DNA of 64,000 nucleotides from Marisa cornuarietis (GCA_004794655.1 SMMW01000040.1:2924501-2988500), one strand, 5' to 3'. Shown: positions 11,811 through 25,532, numbered from the stretch's first letter. Numbers and translations: made by a program. The notes: a model not told the origin generated them from the letters alone.

Positions 11811-14800
11811 AGCCGCTAGTATTTAAATAATGCAAAACACTCTCACATGCACAGAAGTACACTCATTCACTACACGTCCCTCTCTTTCCCTTCCACACAC
11901 ACACACACACAGACTGAGAGAGAGAATATAACTGCACGCTCGACTTTTCATAAAATGTTTATTTGTTGTAGGTTGGGGTGGTTTTTTGAGGGGGGAATGG
12001 TTTGACTTTCCTTTACTTAAAATGCAGACTTCCTATTTATATTCAAGCCCTTGCAAAAAAAAAATTTCTATGTCAGCTACTTTCATGGGATGTTTACCAT
12101 ATATCTTTAACGTGCTAACTTAGAATGGAAAAACAGCAGCAAAGAGTTCAGTAAGAAAACAAATCTCAAAATATTATACACATCTTATTGCCTGCAATTC
12201 ACTTATTCTTTTAAGTCTGAAACTATTCTGGTTGGCAGTTTATTCCAGTGGATCTGAAATTTGTAGTGACATTCGGATTCGAATTATTCTTTCATCGTCT
12301 ATACTTTTTTTTAAAATTAACATTATTTCTAAAATCTATTTGTCGGTGTATAAAGCGCAATGCGTTGTTAATTTAAAAAAAAATTTTTTTTTTTTTGCTC
12401 TCGCCTTCTGTAAACTTAAAAGGTGGACCATTTTAAAAAGGACTAAAGAACTTTGTAATAACCGCAAGTCGACTCAAATCTAAGTTTGTAATCTGATAGC
12501 AAACAAGTAACAAACGCTATCTTTTCTGTGTGTTCATGTGTATTTTACTGGTCTCTTTTGGCAAATTCCAGGAGAAGTCTTACACAAAAGTAACTGGAAT
12601 GTCTGCAGTTAAAAGTTGCGGAGGTGCAAAAGTGACTTTTCTTGCAAAGTAGGAACGTTAGCTGTGCAAACCAGTTTAAAAGTGTTTGACCTTAAAACAA
12701 AATGGAGAGAAGCTGAATGGTTTCAGCATTGCTCAAATGAGTCATGCCGACGACTACAAACTCGATATGAGCAATACATCTTGTAGCAGCAACAACACTC
12801 TATTGACTTTGAAGCTGTTGAAACCAAAAAACTCCTACAGGAAAGAAAATTATTGAAGCTGTGGACTTGAAGAGCAAGTGTTGCGTGTTGGCTGTAGTTC
12901 AAAACAAGAGAATGTAAATGGATGACAGGGCTATAAATCGCGGAAGGTCTGCTTCTACCCGTAAACCCTGAAGAACTGAATGTCATTTCGCAACGCTCTT
13001 TCCTCTCGGCCTCCCCGCGGCGAGCGATGGAAGCAATGAGTCAGGAACGTGAACTGTTTGAAGCTCGCGTCGGTTTTTGTGTGTGTGTGTTTTTTTGTTT
13101 TTTTTTTTTCGAGGCTGGAGCGTGGAGAAGATCCTAAAGACTTTCACTTAGCTGTGAGGGGCGCTCTGCGCCTATCTCCCTGAATTATGTGTGCGCTAAG
13201 GAGGCCATAACGAACGTGCCCGATGAGTTGTATACCGTTTCATACTTATCATGAAAATCAGGCGATGAAAAGCCTTCCCAGTGAGCAAAAGACAGACATA
13301 AAAAATCCATTCCTCACTTCATTTGAAAGTTGTCTACTAGCGCATTGCATGACGTTTTGCTACTCCACCTTCCACCCATTGTCAGTCCACGAGTTTTTGA
13401 TAAACATATTTGTAATATTTAAACTGGAAGGGAATTTCAGCGGTAAGGTACTATATTTTTGCTATCGACATTGAAATATTTTCCCTTTGTACAACAGACG
13501 GTGCAAAAACAATAATCTACTTTGTGTCCGCAAACATAATTGTCTCTACATATCATGTATTTTTAGCACTAAAAGATAATTTACAAAGTCTTCAAGAGTT
13601 TGAAAATTTTTCCCTTTTGTTACTATAAATATGAACAGTTTTTTCTGTTATAATAAAAAAAGCATTTCTCCTATTTGCGAAGAAAATAGAATGCCTCTTA
13701 TTTTGGCACTACTGATACCAAACTGTGCACTATTTCTTGTTTAGCAACAAATGCTACTATATTCTTCTGTTTTAATGCAATCATTACTACACTACCTTCC
13801 CGAAAGGCACATCTTTCTTTTTGTAATGACCATGACATACCTTTAAATAGTACTCTTTATTCTGGACTATTTTTAATCCTCAAATAATAAAACGCTGTTA
13901 GTTTTTAATTTTCGGTCGTTCTCAATGCTGGCCACCCAGTAGGAAACTAAGTCTTGTGAATGAATTACCTTGCTTCAAACGTGTTTTCTAACACGGAATA
14001 TCATCCGCGCGGCTATTACCTGACATTCCGAAGTGCACGGGATCCATTGACTTTTGTGTACGTGGTTCTCGTAAGATCAATGAAGAGTGCTCCCATCCAT
14101 TGTTTTCTCGTTTGTCTTTTCTGTCTTTTGACGCCAGCATGAGCATGCCAGCTAATATATTTCTGCAAACTAGGAGAACTTGTGTCGCCCTCCCTTCCCA
14201 CACAAGACAACCGAAGACTGAAATTTACACAAAAATAGATAAAACTTCCCTCTCTTTTTCAAATAGTCGATCACAGACCACGGAATGTCTTTTTTTTTTA
14301 AAAAGGAGTCAGAATAAACTTTGCTTCAACTTTCTCGTAGTCGATGTACAGACTATGGGCTATCGAAGCCGATAGCTTTGACGTTTTTTCTATAACTGAC
14401 CATTATGATGACCTAAAAACCAAAGAATACTTTTATTAAAACCCTCGATAACGTTACTAGCCCTCGCCCCATAACTCCCTTATCTCGATTTTATGAACCA
14501 CAGCAAAAACTGCTTCCTGGACACGCAAACGAAGCCAGCAAACTGTCTGGCGAGTCTAGTAAATTATAAAGACGATCCTTAGCTGCTTTTTATTATGTAT
14601 TTATTTTAGTTTTATCGCTATTTTATTGCTTTCAATGAAGTAGAGTTTAAAATGGGCCATTTCTTTTTTTTTTTTCAAAGCGTATAATTCTTTGTGATGT
14701 TTGAAAAATGTCCTGTGTGCAGTAAGAAAAAAGAAGCAAAAGGAAATATTACGACCATGACAACCAGTGATCTAAATCCGCTCGACTTTCCTTTTTTGCA

Positions 14801-16470
14801 GCTGATTAAGCTCAGGCACTTTTTTGGGCATAACAACTGTATTTGAAGCATATCTTTTGCCGTCAAACTTAGATTTCATTTTTCTCGTTCTCGTTAATTG
14901 CTTTTCGTGATGTGAAATTATGAAACTTATCTCTTGCACCCGCACACTTCGTCTTTAATATTCACCATCTTTCTCTCTTCTTCCTGGTTATCTTTCGCCT
15001 TGGAATTTCAATTTTTTCGGTTTTTATCAAATTCCAGATAAAGCTCAAGAATCACATGTGGTACAGTTGAAGGAAATTGCGTTAAAATTTTGTTTCTTCA
15101 TTTATTCTTCAGCTGACATTTTATCCTTTAGAATGTGCACCAAAAACGTAAAAAATAAAAGAAGTTCAACGCTAAACCCTCTTCAGGAAGCAGCAGAAAC
15201 ATTGTTATTAAGTTATTAAGATTTTTAGGTCCCCAGCAGCGAACTTTACTTGCCTGCCATCTGGGTGTGCACCTCATTTGTGCAGGTGTAATAGGATAGG
15301 GACGAAACAATGTGAGTGATCCTCACTCTACGGAGAAAGCAGAAGGGAAAGTAAGAATTTGGAAAGTTGAATTTTGCCAGTGGATGAAGGAAACAGAGAA
15401 AGGTTGAGCAGGATCCAAGCACAAACTCAAGAAAAAGCAAATGTCGATTTGTCCTTCTAACCCCCATTTCAGTCTTCGGAACATTCCGCTCGTCAGCGAG
15501 CAAATCAAACAAAACCTCTTTCTGTGTTTCCATTAGCCACATGCTATCCCCCCGGCGAGACTTGCTGCTGGGTAGTGTCATCAGTAACTGCCTGCTTGGT
15601 AAACCGCTGCACCTGTTACTGTGCCTTGCTTACGTCATGGCAAGGTTATGGCGGTGATTGTATTCAGTGCTTAACATTTTTATTCAGTCCTGCTATCTTT
15701 CTTTCTTCGGCGGTCGCAACAACGGACCAGAGATTTGTATCTACCAAAGAGGTATCTAGAACTCGATCTTAATTACTTCCAAGGTATCAAGACCTTGGTT
15801 TCAAATCTAGAGATGGAGTGGGGGTATTGGTATTTTACGCCGAGCCAGCAGCTAAGGCAAAGCAGCCGGGCTTTCAAACATGTCACATGCAGAGATAGAG
15901 ATGGAGCATGCCTTGGACATAACTATAGTTCATACTTACTCTCCCCCGCCCTCAAAGATCACAGTTAAATCCAGAAATCATGACCTCGGTTTCAAAACTA
16001 CCGCTACTATTTTTCCATATAGCTATTTCCGGGGTATACATACTTCGATCTCTGTACTGCGGCAAATCGAAATCCTAAGTTGCGGCTTGTACAAAGCTTT
16101 GTAGGCACTGAAAGAGAGACGGGTGTGTGGGTGAAATGGAGGGTAGTTTGCGGGGTGAGTCTCTGGATGGATGGATTGTGCCGTTTTGTAGTCACGGAAG
16201 TTTCTTATTGGAGGTAACAGTTTCGCTGAAGCTCTCTGTATAGTAACCATTATGCGTCCGTCATATTTTCACGTCAAACTCTTCATCCACCCCAATACCT
16301 TCAATTTCATCGTGGTAATGTTTAGTTCATGTCAGTTCCTTGACTTCTACTGGTCGTTAGGGGAACCAACATCTGACAACGTCATCATTATAACGTTATA
16401 ACTAAATCACAAACTGACATTTTTAAGCGCTCAGTTATGCATATGTGCGTTTTTAAAAATAAACTATTAC

Positions 16471-16486
16471 TTTTTTGTTTAAAAGG
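16471..16486 (+). promoter_or_regulatory. Probable 3' splice site before the gene 1 start codon
   Basis: TTTTTTGTTT then AAAAG, with AG at 16484-16485, places an exon boundary 26 bases before the ATG at 16512. It implies an upstream 5' non-coding exon that I could not locate. Confidence 0.5.
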
Positions 16487-16511
16487 AACATCTGGAGTGA
16501 AGAGTGAAGAG

Positions 16512-17894
16512 ATGTCTCTGCAAATGTTGAACAACTCGGCGGAAAGCGGCGTCGTGTTCGTCACTTCCACTTCCGGCATGGCCCAAAACCTGTCCTGGGA
16601 CGATCATCAGTTGCTGCAGGAGATCAACGACCGGCGGGCCACACTTCTACTGCCAGCCATCATCATGACACTGCTGCTGATGTTGATCGGTCTCCTAGGC
16701 AACCCACTAGCGCTGTACATCTACGGCTGGCGCTGGCCGCCATCGTCCACCAAGTACTTCCTCGCCTGCTTGGCCGCCATCGACCTGATGAACTGCCTCA
16801 TCACCATGCCGACAGAGATTCTGGTCATGCGGCAGTTTTACCTCTTCGAGAGTGACGCGCTGTGCAAGGTGTCCCGCTTCACCACCTACGTCATGAACAA
16901 CGCCACCTCCGCTATCTTCATCGCCATCGCCATCGACCGCTACGTCCGCATCTGCCATCCGCACAGCAAACCCTTTTCGGCAGGCAAGGCCAAGGTCGCC
17001 TGCGCCGTGGGGCTGCTGATAGGGCTGGCGGTGTCCTGGCCGGCGCTGGTCCTGTATGGTAAGATCAACGTGCCGGTGCTTGCCCGCCAACACCCTCCCC
17101 TCGTCGTGAGCGCCGCCATGTGTCTGGTACACAGCAACATGGAGGATTACACGCTGGCCTTCTTCGCCTATCTTTGCTCCGCAGCACTCGTCTGCGCACT
17201 CATCCTCGTCAGTCTCTACACGCTCATCGGCCGCACCATCCTAAAGCGGAAGCGAGAACAGCGCAGGCGTAAAGCAGCCACGGCCACGACGCTGGAAAAT
17301 CTCGGTCGTAAGACAGAAAGCTTCGTGCGAAACGGTAGCGGCGGAGGCAGCGGTAGCAAAAGCGGCGGCGGCAGCGGTGGCGGAAGCGGTGGCGACGCCT
17401 CTGTGGAGAAGTCTTCCTCTTCCTCCACTCCGTCACTTCCGCTAAAAGTTCCGCACGTGCCGGACACCCCGGATGAAGAAACAGCACCCGGGTGCAACGT
17501 GAACAATTTCTCCCTGCGCTGCAAGAAGTGGCGTCCGCCCAAGGCGACGCTGATGTTGTTCCTCATCACCGTCGTTTTCGTCGTGAGTTTCCTACCCTTC
17601 CTTATCATTACCATCATCCGACAGCACCGCGGCACCAGCTTTTACACGAGCTTGACCCAGAACGAGCTGCTGGTGGTGAACATCTTTCTGAGGTCGTACC
17701 TGGTAAACAACTGCGCCAACCCCATCGTCTACGGCCTGTGCAACGCGCAGTTTCGCGACGAGTGTAAGCGCCTGTGCGACCGGGCCTTGCGCCGACCCCA
17801 GACGACCAAACCAGGCTCTCGCCAAAACTCGGTGAGGTCGAGAACTCACTGCGAGACACCGAGGCGAGAAAGAAAGTTCCTGCCGGACGACTAA
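16512..17894 (+). CDS. GPCR gene 1: class A receptor with canonical DRY, intronless 7TM
   Basis: 460-residue rhodopsin-like receptor encoded in one exon. Visible landmarks: TM1 about 44-71 with Asn64 (GN); TM2 about 82-105 with LAAID (Asp91); TM3 about 116-143 starting at Cys118 and ending in DRY at 142-144; TM4 with Trp176; ECL2 Cys204; TM5 about 212-240 followed by a KRKREQRRRK basic stretch; TM6 about 345-370 with SFLP in place of CWxP; TM7 with NPIVY at 403-407. N-glycosylation sequons lie at Asn7 and Asn26. ICL3 is about 100 residues and contains a GGGSG-type linker at 275-294. I chose the ATG at 16512 because an upstream in-frame ATG (16437) lies before a likely 3' splice site (polypyrimidine run then AG at 16484-16485). 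It is probably a peptide-type orphan receptor at the plasma membrane; the ligand is unknown. It is the most conventional member of the array. Confidence 0.9.
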   Translation: MSLQMLNNSAESGVVFVTSTSGMAQNLSWDDHQLLQEINDRRATLLLPAIIMTLLLMLIGLLGNPLALYIYGWRWPPSSTKYFLACLAAIDLMNCLITMPTEILVMRQFYLFESDALCKVSRFTTYVMNNATSAIFIAIAIDRYVRICHPHSKPFSAGKAKVACAVGLLIGLAVSWPALVLYGKINVPVLARQHPPLVVSAAMCLVHSNMEDYTLAFFAYLCSAALVCALILVSLYTLIGRTILKRKREQRRRKAATATTLENLGRKTESFVRNGSGGGSGSKSGGGSGGGSGGDASVEKSSSSSTPSLPLKVPHVPDTPDEETAPGCNVNNFSLRCKKWRPPKATLMLFLITVVFVVSFLPFLIITIIRQHRGTSFYTSLTQNELLVVNIFLRSYLVNNCANPIVYGLCNAQFRDECKRLCDRALRRPQTTKPGSRQNSVRSRTHCETPRRERKFLPDD

Positions 17895-18148
17895 CAGCGC
17901 TCCAGAAGTCTCTAGGTCTCAATGAGCGCGGAACCTGACTGTTACAGCAAAGTGACACCAACTACGATCACCAGTAATAGTGTATACATGTCTACACTGC
18001 ATGTGTACATGTGTTTGTGTTGCTGCGAGTGTGCACAATGTCGTGTACTTGTTCTAAAGTATGGTCTAGTATTTATACCATGTGATTTAGTTCATTTGTG
18101 AACGTACATGCAAAGGTTTCATTTCTTTTGAGCCCCCGATTGCGTGCG

Positions 18149-18228
<80 letters not shown>
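18149..18228. repeat. (TG)n microsatellite downstream of gene 1
   Basis: TG run interrupted once by GCGTGC near 18175-18180. Confidence 0.96.
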
Positions 18229-18229
<1 letters not shown>

Positions 18230-20129
18230 CGTGCGCGCTAGTATTTTTTCTGCGCGCGTTTGAACGTATTATTGTATTCTACCGTATTACTATAGAAGAC
18301 ACAGCGGACCTTAGCGAAGCGGTTCTCGCGGGACATCATAAGCGCTTCTTTTTGCTGGATTATAAATGTGAGTCTATTTGTTTGTTTGCCTGTTTGTTTA
18401 CAATTTTCTTCGTACAACTTGACAAGCTGACAACGACCTTATTTTCTTACTGCTGCGTTAGCGCACGTTGAAATCATCTACGTCATTTTTACGTCGTATC
18501 ACGTTTATTTTCAGTTTGGTTTGTTTTCAGAGGGCTTGGATAGCACAAATAACATACAGACTTCTATGGATAACATACAAAACAGTCTGGGGCTGCATCT
18601 GTACGTCGCTACTATATTTGCTTCAATACTGAGTAGAAAGTCTTCATGGAATTTCAGTCAGACGACGAAACAGCGCAGCTCAAATGCTTGGAAAGGAGCA
18701 TCAGCAGATCTGGCTGAGCCTACACCTGGCTGTGACAAAGTGATGGATGAGTGTCAAGTGTCTACTGTGCTCATCAATCAAAGCTTTGCATCTCGTGTTT
18801 ATTCAGGCTCTGAAATGGAGTGAGCTAGCCCGTGCTCGAGATAAATAGGCATGAACCTCTCCTGTACAAATGAGCGGAAACAAATTTTATTTCTTATTGT
18901 GCTTGCGAAGAAGCGAATGCCGCTGGAGACAGCTGCTATTAGAGTGCATGTGGAGACAGCTGCTGTTGGAGTGCATGCCGTAAGCATGAACAGATGACAT
19001 TTAACTTTTCCCAAAGCCTTGAAGGAAATAGTGGGCGGCCGTTCTTGGGACAAACATTTCCAGAAGCCTTTCTGCTCAACACCATTTGGCCGCTTGCTGT
19101 GCTCACGAGGTCCTCCCAGCACAGTTTCGACTATGGTTTGCGCAACTTCGACTATTCTTTACACAACTTCATCTATGCCTCGCGTTTTGCTCAATATATT
19201 AAATGCAGTTTTGAAATCAACTCTAGCAGCAGCTCTTCTGCGTTCTGAGATGGACAACTTTACAAAAATTAAAAAACTGCGTTTTGACACGCCAATCCTT
19301 CAAGTTGGAGCTCTTTGCAAACATCCGTCGTGACACCTTGATGCAGAATGTTCCAGCTGCAGGTGTAAAATTACATTTTTCTGAAAATTACGAAACCACC
19401 AACTGAGAAAACTTCATGTTGCGAGAAAGTTTTTATTTTTATCCGTGAAAATAACTTTTAAAACCTTTTTTAAATTATCTTTAACCTGGCACCTACCCTT
19501 TAACCTTCTTTAACTCGTGCAGGAGATTAACATAGCTAGAGCTTGCACTGCATACACATTGAAACAAATAAAATTAGAACTGCATGTTTGTAAAGAATTG
19601 TTAAATATTCAGACAACATAAAGATTTTAAATTAAAGACGCAAACTGGCGTAAGGAGACAACTCCATTTTTCGCACCTTTTGACATGTTGTACCAGTACT
19701 CTACAATCAGACTTTGATGAAAACTTAAGCCTGCTTCACACAGTACGTCTGCTGTTTAAAGCAAAGGGGTGAAGAGAAAGATAACATTGAACAGTCTGCA
19801 AAGAAAATGGAATTTTCGTGAACTTCCATCAACACCTAAAATTGTGACAGATTTTGGTGACAGATGATTTAACAACTACCGTCACCAGCATCCCGGTTTC
19901 TTTAAGTTTCTTCTCACTTCCTTCAGAAGATATGCTGGAAAATCTTTATTTTAATTGAAGCTGAAACAAATCTTCGTTGCAGAAGTCCTGGGGCACTAGC
20001 GTGTACAGGCAAGCTTTACGGTTTCATGGTTTATGCTTCAGGATCGCAGATCAAGTCCCATTATTGAAAACAACAGTGCTCTACTGAGAAACATAACTCC
20101 GACTTGGATTTAAATTGTTCCCTTGCATA

Positions 20130-20174
20130 ACACACACACACACACACACACGCACGCACGCACACACACACACG

Positions 20175-20212
<38 letters not shown>
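20130..20212. repeat. (CA)n microsatellite with CGCA interruptions
   Basis: CA run interrupted by two GCACGCA blocks. Confidence 0.95.
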
Positions 20213-20214
<2 letters not shown>

Positions 20215-20737
20215 TTTTTTGCGTCTATGTAGGTTGTTGATTGTTGTTTGAGTAGGTTGGGGATTTTTGTTGGTGTCATTATGAAAAGAGTCCTTGAGAA
20301 AATGATCGCCCTGGGTGTCTATTCATTTTATTTACCTGAATGAACGCTCCTCCCCCTGACAGTATTACACAGAGCGGCGATGCCTTTCGGCTGAGAAAAT
20401 CACCCACAATGACAGTGTTATCAGCCCCCGATTTGGTGGCATGAACCAGTTGTAGAACCAGTTTTTTAAATAAAAACCGCCAATGATTATTTCTTTGTGT
20501 CTGTTTTACCACTCGATTGATAACAGGGATGAAGTGAGTGTAGTCTATGTTGCATAATGCATGTCTGTCATCGGCTTGCTTTCTCTTTTCTTTCTCTCTC
20601 TTTCTCCCTCTCTCACACTTTCTTGTCTCGCCTCTCAACACTTCTTCCCTATTTTTTTTTTTTTTGTAAAATTGCATTTTTTAGAAAAAAAATTATAAAT
20701 TTTTAAGCGGAAGAATATGAACCATGATCTCCGCACG

Positions 20738-20786
20738 CTCTCTCTCTCTCTCTCTCTCACTCACTCTCTCTCTCTCTCTCGCTCTA
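20738..20786. repeat. (CT)n microsatellite
   Basis: Pyrimidine CT run with two small interruptions. Confidence 0.93.
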
Positions 20787-21049
20787 ATCTCTCTGATAGC
20801 AGTTATCTAGCCTTTATCGCGCCTGGTGAAGAAAGGCATAATAGTTACGTGTATACGTGCATACGACAAATATCCATTTCTCCCTGGGTTCGGTCATGTG
20901 ATCCATTGATGTAAAGTATATTGCTATCGTATAAGTGCAATCGTTTCGATACTTATTTTCAAACCTCCTCCCAAACATGTTAGGGAACAAAAGCGAGGGA
21001 GAAGTGATGGGTGCAGTCCTCACACGCACACGCGTGCTAGCGCGCGCAA

Positions 21050-21080
<31 letters not shown>
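21050..21080. repeat. (CA)n(TA)n microsatellite
   Basis: Short CA run followed directly by a TA run. Confidence 0.9.
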
Positions 21081-22546
21081 CTGACCCGAGATAAACACAG
21101 TTTATCCCCTCCTTTATTGTGACAGCAAAAACTACAAGCTACGGGATTACATTTATTTATTTGTAACCTTATTTATTTGTAACTATTTCTTTCCAACGAT
21201 TTCTCGATCGTCGGTTCGATGTAACAGCCGTACGGAGATTCTTGAATCGGCTTTGAATCTTTTATTATAAACATTGCAGTGCTGACACCTTCATTGCAAA
21301 TGTGTGCGCAAAACGCTTTTCTCTAATTCTTCTGAGAGAGATCTTCGAGCTTAACTAGTGCCTCAAATAAACACAGACCTTCCAGAATCCAAACGCTAAA
21401 AAGCAGGCAATGGCTCCGATACAAGAACGAAAATAATCTCTTGTCAGCTATAGCAGCTCCAAACTGTTTCACTAGGACAAACTTTAATGCTTGCAAGATG
21501 CTGCCAGTAATCGACGATCCAAGGGAAATAAACGTGATAACAGCTGTTAACCAGTTGTCTCTCTTAGTCGACTGAAGGAAGACGACAGTGGCTTCACCAG
21601 CGTCGTGGCCTCGTACAATCAAACACGACGCTCACGGCTGGTGTTCAATGTGTTAATAATCGTTTTATGATGTGTGTAGCATATCAGACATGTTATTTAA
21701 TTGTCAGAAGTTTACATTTGTCGTGGACTTGCCATTATTTTGATCCTAAGATCACAAAATTAGTAGCGGTAACGAACGTCAAAAATCCCGCGCCTAGCAT
21801 TTCGTGACTGGAATACTAACTAAATACTAACTTGCGGACAACGCCACACTGTATTTACAAAATACAACCAAGACTCGTTTCTTGAGGTTAGACACTTATA
21901 GAAAGTAAAACTTGGCGACAAGGTAAAGAAATAACCTCAGCACAATTTTCAAAAGACCTTACCTACCATCTTGTTTGTAGACAAGGATGTTTTGCATTCA
22001 TAAAGAGTAATGTTTTGTCTAGTGTTCTGATATTGGTCGGGAATGCATGCAAGGATTGATGATCAACCACTCACTGGTTCAGGATGAAAGGACACTTTTT
22101 CACAATTAGCACATGCACACGGTGGATACCCCCAAAAAAAATATCCTGGGATATTATCTCCCCTCTGTGTTACCTTCTTGTTGACAACGACAGATTGGTT
22201 GACCGAAGATGTTGGCCTTTAGGCTAGCATTCTTAGAAGAATTGAGACACTGAATAAACTGTTTAAAAGATTTCTTTTCTGTCATCATCATCATGCTGTG
22301 CAAGGTCCCACCCTTGCGTTAGTGCCTTTAAGCTTCAGCTGACAATCCCTTTTCTGTCGTGGATATGTATTCGATAAACAGAGCTGTTCATTCAAGCTGA
22401 CATATATTACTAGACTGGTATTATTATTCTGCTGAATCCGAGCGGAAGAAACAGACTCTTTGTGTCAGTTTTTTAGTCTTGCCCTAAGGAAATTTTAAAC
22501 AGACAAGACTGTTGTCGTGAACGTGTGTAGTTATGTTTGGGTGGGC

Positions 22547-22552
<6 letters not shown>

Positions 22553-22614
<62 letters not shown>
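22553..22614. repeat. (TG)n microsatellite
   Basis: Nearly pure TG run of about 30 units. Confidence 0.97.
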
Positions 22615-22615
<1 letters not shown>

Positions 22616-25532
22616 TAAAGTGTATGAAAACAATTTTACTGATAAAGCTTCCTTCCTTCGTTTAAGTGGCTCATGATTTGAAATTTTGAGGTCCCGTGTG
22701 GACGCACGCGCACTTTGGGAGCCGCGACCCCAAGCGACATTTCCTTCCCACGACATCCAACAAACATTTCTCTCGCTTACGCCTCCCACACGTGACTATG
22801 TGCGACTGTCAGTGCTCAACATCACATATTCACGTGATAGTCTTTAAAGAAACCATGCAAAAAATAGCCTGCTAATGACTTATATCAACTCGTAATCTTT
22901 TCCTTTTGTAACTGTGGATAAATGAAGACACCGCGGACATGATGGCCTGGACACAAACAAGGTAAAAACTTGACAGCCAGCACTTTTGTTAGCTGCAAAC
23001 GGAGATATTTTTGTTACGAGGATTGATGAGCTATCCGTTCATTGGTTCAGCAGGAAAGAACAATGTTTCACGGTTAGCGCATGTACACGACGGGTACCAA
23101 GAGGCGCTCATTGAATATCGACAAGAAAGAGACACAAGTGTTCGTTTCTTATGTATTTTTTCCTTGTTCTATGTATATAAAATAACCTCCTTCTTCTAAT
23201 TCTATTGAATGCACCCGATTCTCAACAAGCTCGTATTCTTGAACCAGACCGTAAATGGTGAAAGATTGACAACCCTAGAAGGGTGACGCAAAGGTTGTAC
23301 ATTTGTGTGCTTCACTTCTTTTAGAGCACAGATTCCACTCCTCCCCTTCCACTGCCATGATGAATCAACTACCTTTTACTGCTGGGGGTTCAAGGGGAAA
23401 GGGGGAGATTAGTGTTTTAGACCGAGACAACAACTAAGACTATATCACGGCAAAGTTACCGGCCCTGTCTGCAGGTGTCACCTGAAAGGGGTAGGCACAG
23501 ACATAGACGTCTGTGGTGGTAGGGGTGCAGGGGAGGTTTTCTAGTCATAAGTCCGAGCGAATCTTTAACGATAGACGTTATGCTCTACATTGTTCGGGAC
23601 ATTGTAAACTGGGAAAATATGCCTAAAGTTTCCAATCACATCGTCAAAACATTTACCCATACAGTTTAGGACAATTCGGTCTGACGATTCGACATTTGCC
23701 CATTTAAAATTGGCTTGAATGTATATGGCGTTTCCAATGTATTCTGCATGAAGAAAAAAAGTTATATGACTTCGTCTACACTCCATTTAAAGTGAGGAAT
23801 CAGTAAATGTATTCTTTAAAGCTGTACAGTATAAACACGCCAATACAAACCATTATAGTGCACCGCTACTCCAATTGCAGAAGATAACTGGACAAAAACA
23901 AACATATACTTTGTTTTATTACAAACAAAACTAAAATTTTTAATAGCATCTAGAAAAACAATTTCTGGGTATTTTGACTATTCTAGGCGAGAAGAATTTC
24001 CACGGATTTTCAAAAGGGAAGCTTCTTTTTCAAAGTATGTTCCCCAGAGTACTTTTCTCCCTTCCTAGTGCGTATCGGTTTTTCAACCTCTTCCCGTAGG
24101 TCTACAGGTTTGCTGCTTCTAGTCTGGTTGTTTTGAAGGGTGTTAGCGTCTGTCTTCAGATGGAAGTTGTATAGATCTTTGCAATATTGTCCATCGGTTA
24201 AGTACAGAAATGATGTCGGTGAGAAGGTGGCCATTACAGTCTTCATGACTGAGGTCTTGTGCTGACCTGTCTTCGTAAGTGATGTGCGAATTAAATTACA
24301 ATAAGAAAAAAATATTTATTAATAATAGTCTACGCAAAACAATGTGCATACAAAACTTGGCTTATCTAAGAGGTCCCAGTACCCGCTGTCTGTATTTTAC
24401 ATATGGTTACTTTAAATGTATTTCCTGTTATAATACTTCCTGCAGGATATGTGCTATACAAATCCTCGTTGTTATTATTATAACCATCCACTCTCCACTT
24501 ATCTCTGCTGGCCTCATATTGCAACTTCTTCCTTCGCCTCAGTCCCTTACTCGCCGCAAGTCAACAGTTATGGTAGCATGAGTAGCAGACCAGTAGCCGC
24601 CGGTGTCTCTCAATTCATAGTGCCCCCTACAGCAGGTAGCTCAGGTCTTAGTGGAGTGGTCCCTTTGTCTTCACGACGAAAGCTGGCAGTTCTGACAGTT
24701 CGTTATCGCTGATTTGCTGACTGCCCTTTGAGCCGTGGTTCTTTAACTCAAGCGTTCTAACTTCCTCCCGAGAATTTGCCCTCCCGGCCTCTCGGCTTTG
24801 AAAGAAATGCTGAAAACCTATCTACCTTCGCCGACGAAGTGCTGAGAAGTCCCGAGCTATTTATTGTCCCTATCTTAAACCTCCATAAATTCCTACTAAC
24901 AAGGAAGGCAATTGATGAACAAAAATCATCTTTCAACCTTTCACCAACTAGCAAGAGCGAACAGAAATGAAGACCGCACTCTACTGAGCAGGTAATGAGG
25001 AGATGGGCAAAAGATTTTTTGCGCGCCATCATTACACGCGAAGTCCGCGCGATCACATCACTCTCGGGTGTTTCTCTCTGGTGTGCTTCTACTCTACCGG
25101 CATCACGTAGCCGTGGCGACTGCTCCTCGTGACTCAAGGTTAGGGCCGGCCGAGGGGACAAAACGTCTTCGGGGTCCGAGCGGCAACGTCAAACGCCTCT
25201 GTTTCACGTGGCAGTTCTCAGGCCAGATAGGGCTGCCTGTCTCACATAGTGCGCTCTGACGAGCGACCCAACCGGCCTTCTCATTTTATCCAGACGTACT
25301 CTGGCTGTGTACAAATGGTCAATTTAGCTCACTTCTTAATTGTGGGAGATTTTTAAGTCCCACCAAAGTTAAAATGAGAGCCAGCTGTTGTGACAGTCAT
25401 TAGAATCATCCAAAATAAGCTTTCATCACTGGAGAAGAACACGTTACCTCGCATTCTCTTCTTCCTTGCTAATGAAAAATATATTTACCTTCTCCCAACT
25501 CGTCATTTTTTTCTAAACATCACAGCTCCGAA

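Larger units (their letters stand above)
1..16485. other. Gene-poor upstream region (no supported gene)
   Basis: No open reading frame here has recognisable protein motifs, splice-site support or length beyond chance. The longer frames are microsatellite translations (Thr-His or Cys-Val runs) or short unsupported frames, such as a 143-codon minus-strand frame at 5765-6196. The contents I can name are the microsatellites, one hybrid minisatellite and two tRNA-derived SINE-like stretches, listed separately. Exons too short to recognise cannot be excluded, including 5' non-coding exons of the receptor gene at 16.5 kb. Confidence 0.6.
17895..25525. other. Intergenic region between receptor genes 1 and 2
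   Basis: No supported gene. It holds several microsatellites (listed separately) and a 27-bp tandem duplication at about 18926-18979 (unit GGAGACAGCTGCT...). A CpG-richer stretch at about 25015-25200 could be promoter or 5' non-coding sequence of gene 2, but no exon boundary can be proved. A 134-codon minus-strand frame at 24757-25161 overlaps that stretch and has no recognisable motifs. Confidence 0.5.

Noticed and set aside
24757..25161. 134-codon minus-strand frame upstream of gene 2
   Set aside because: There is no recognisable motif, and it overlaps a CpG-richer stretch better explained as promoter or 5' sequence of gene 2.
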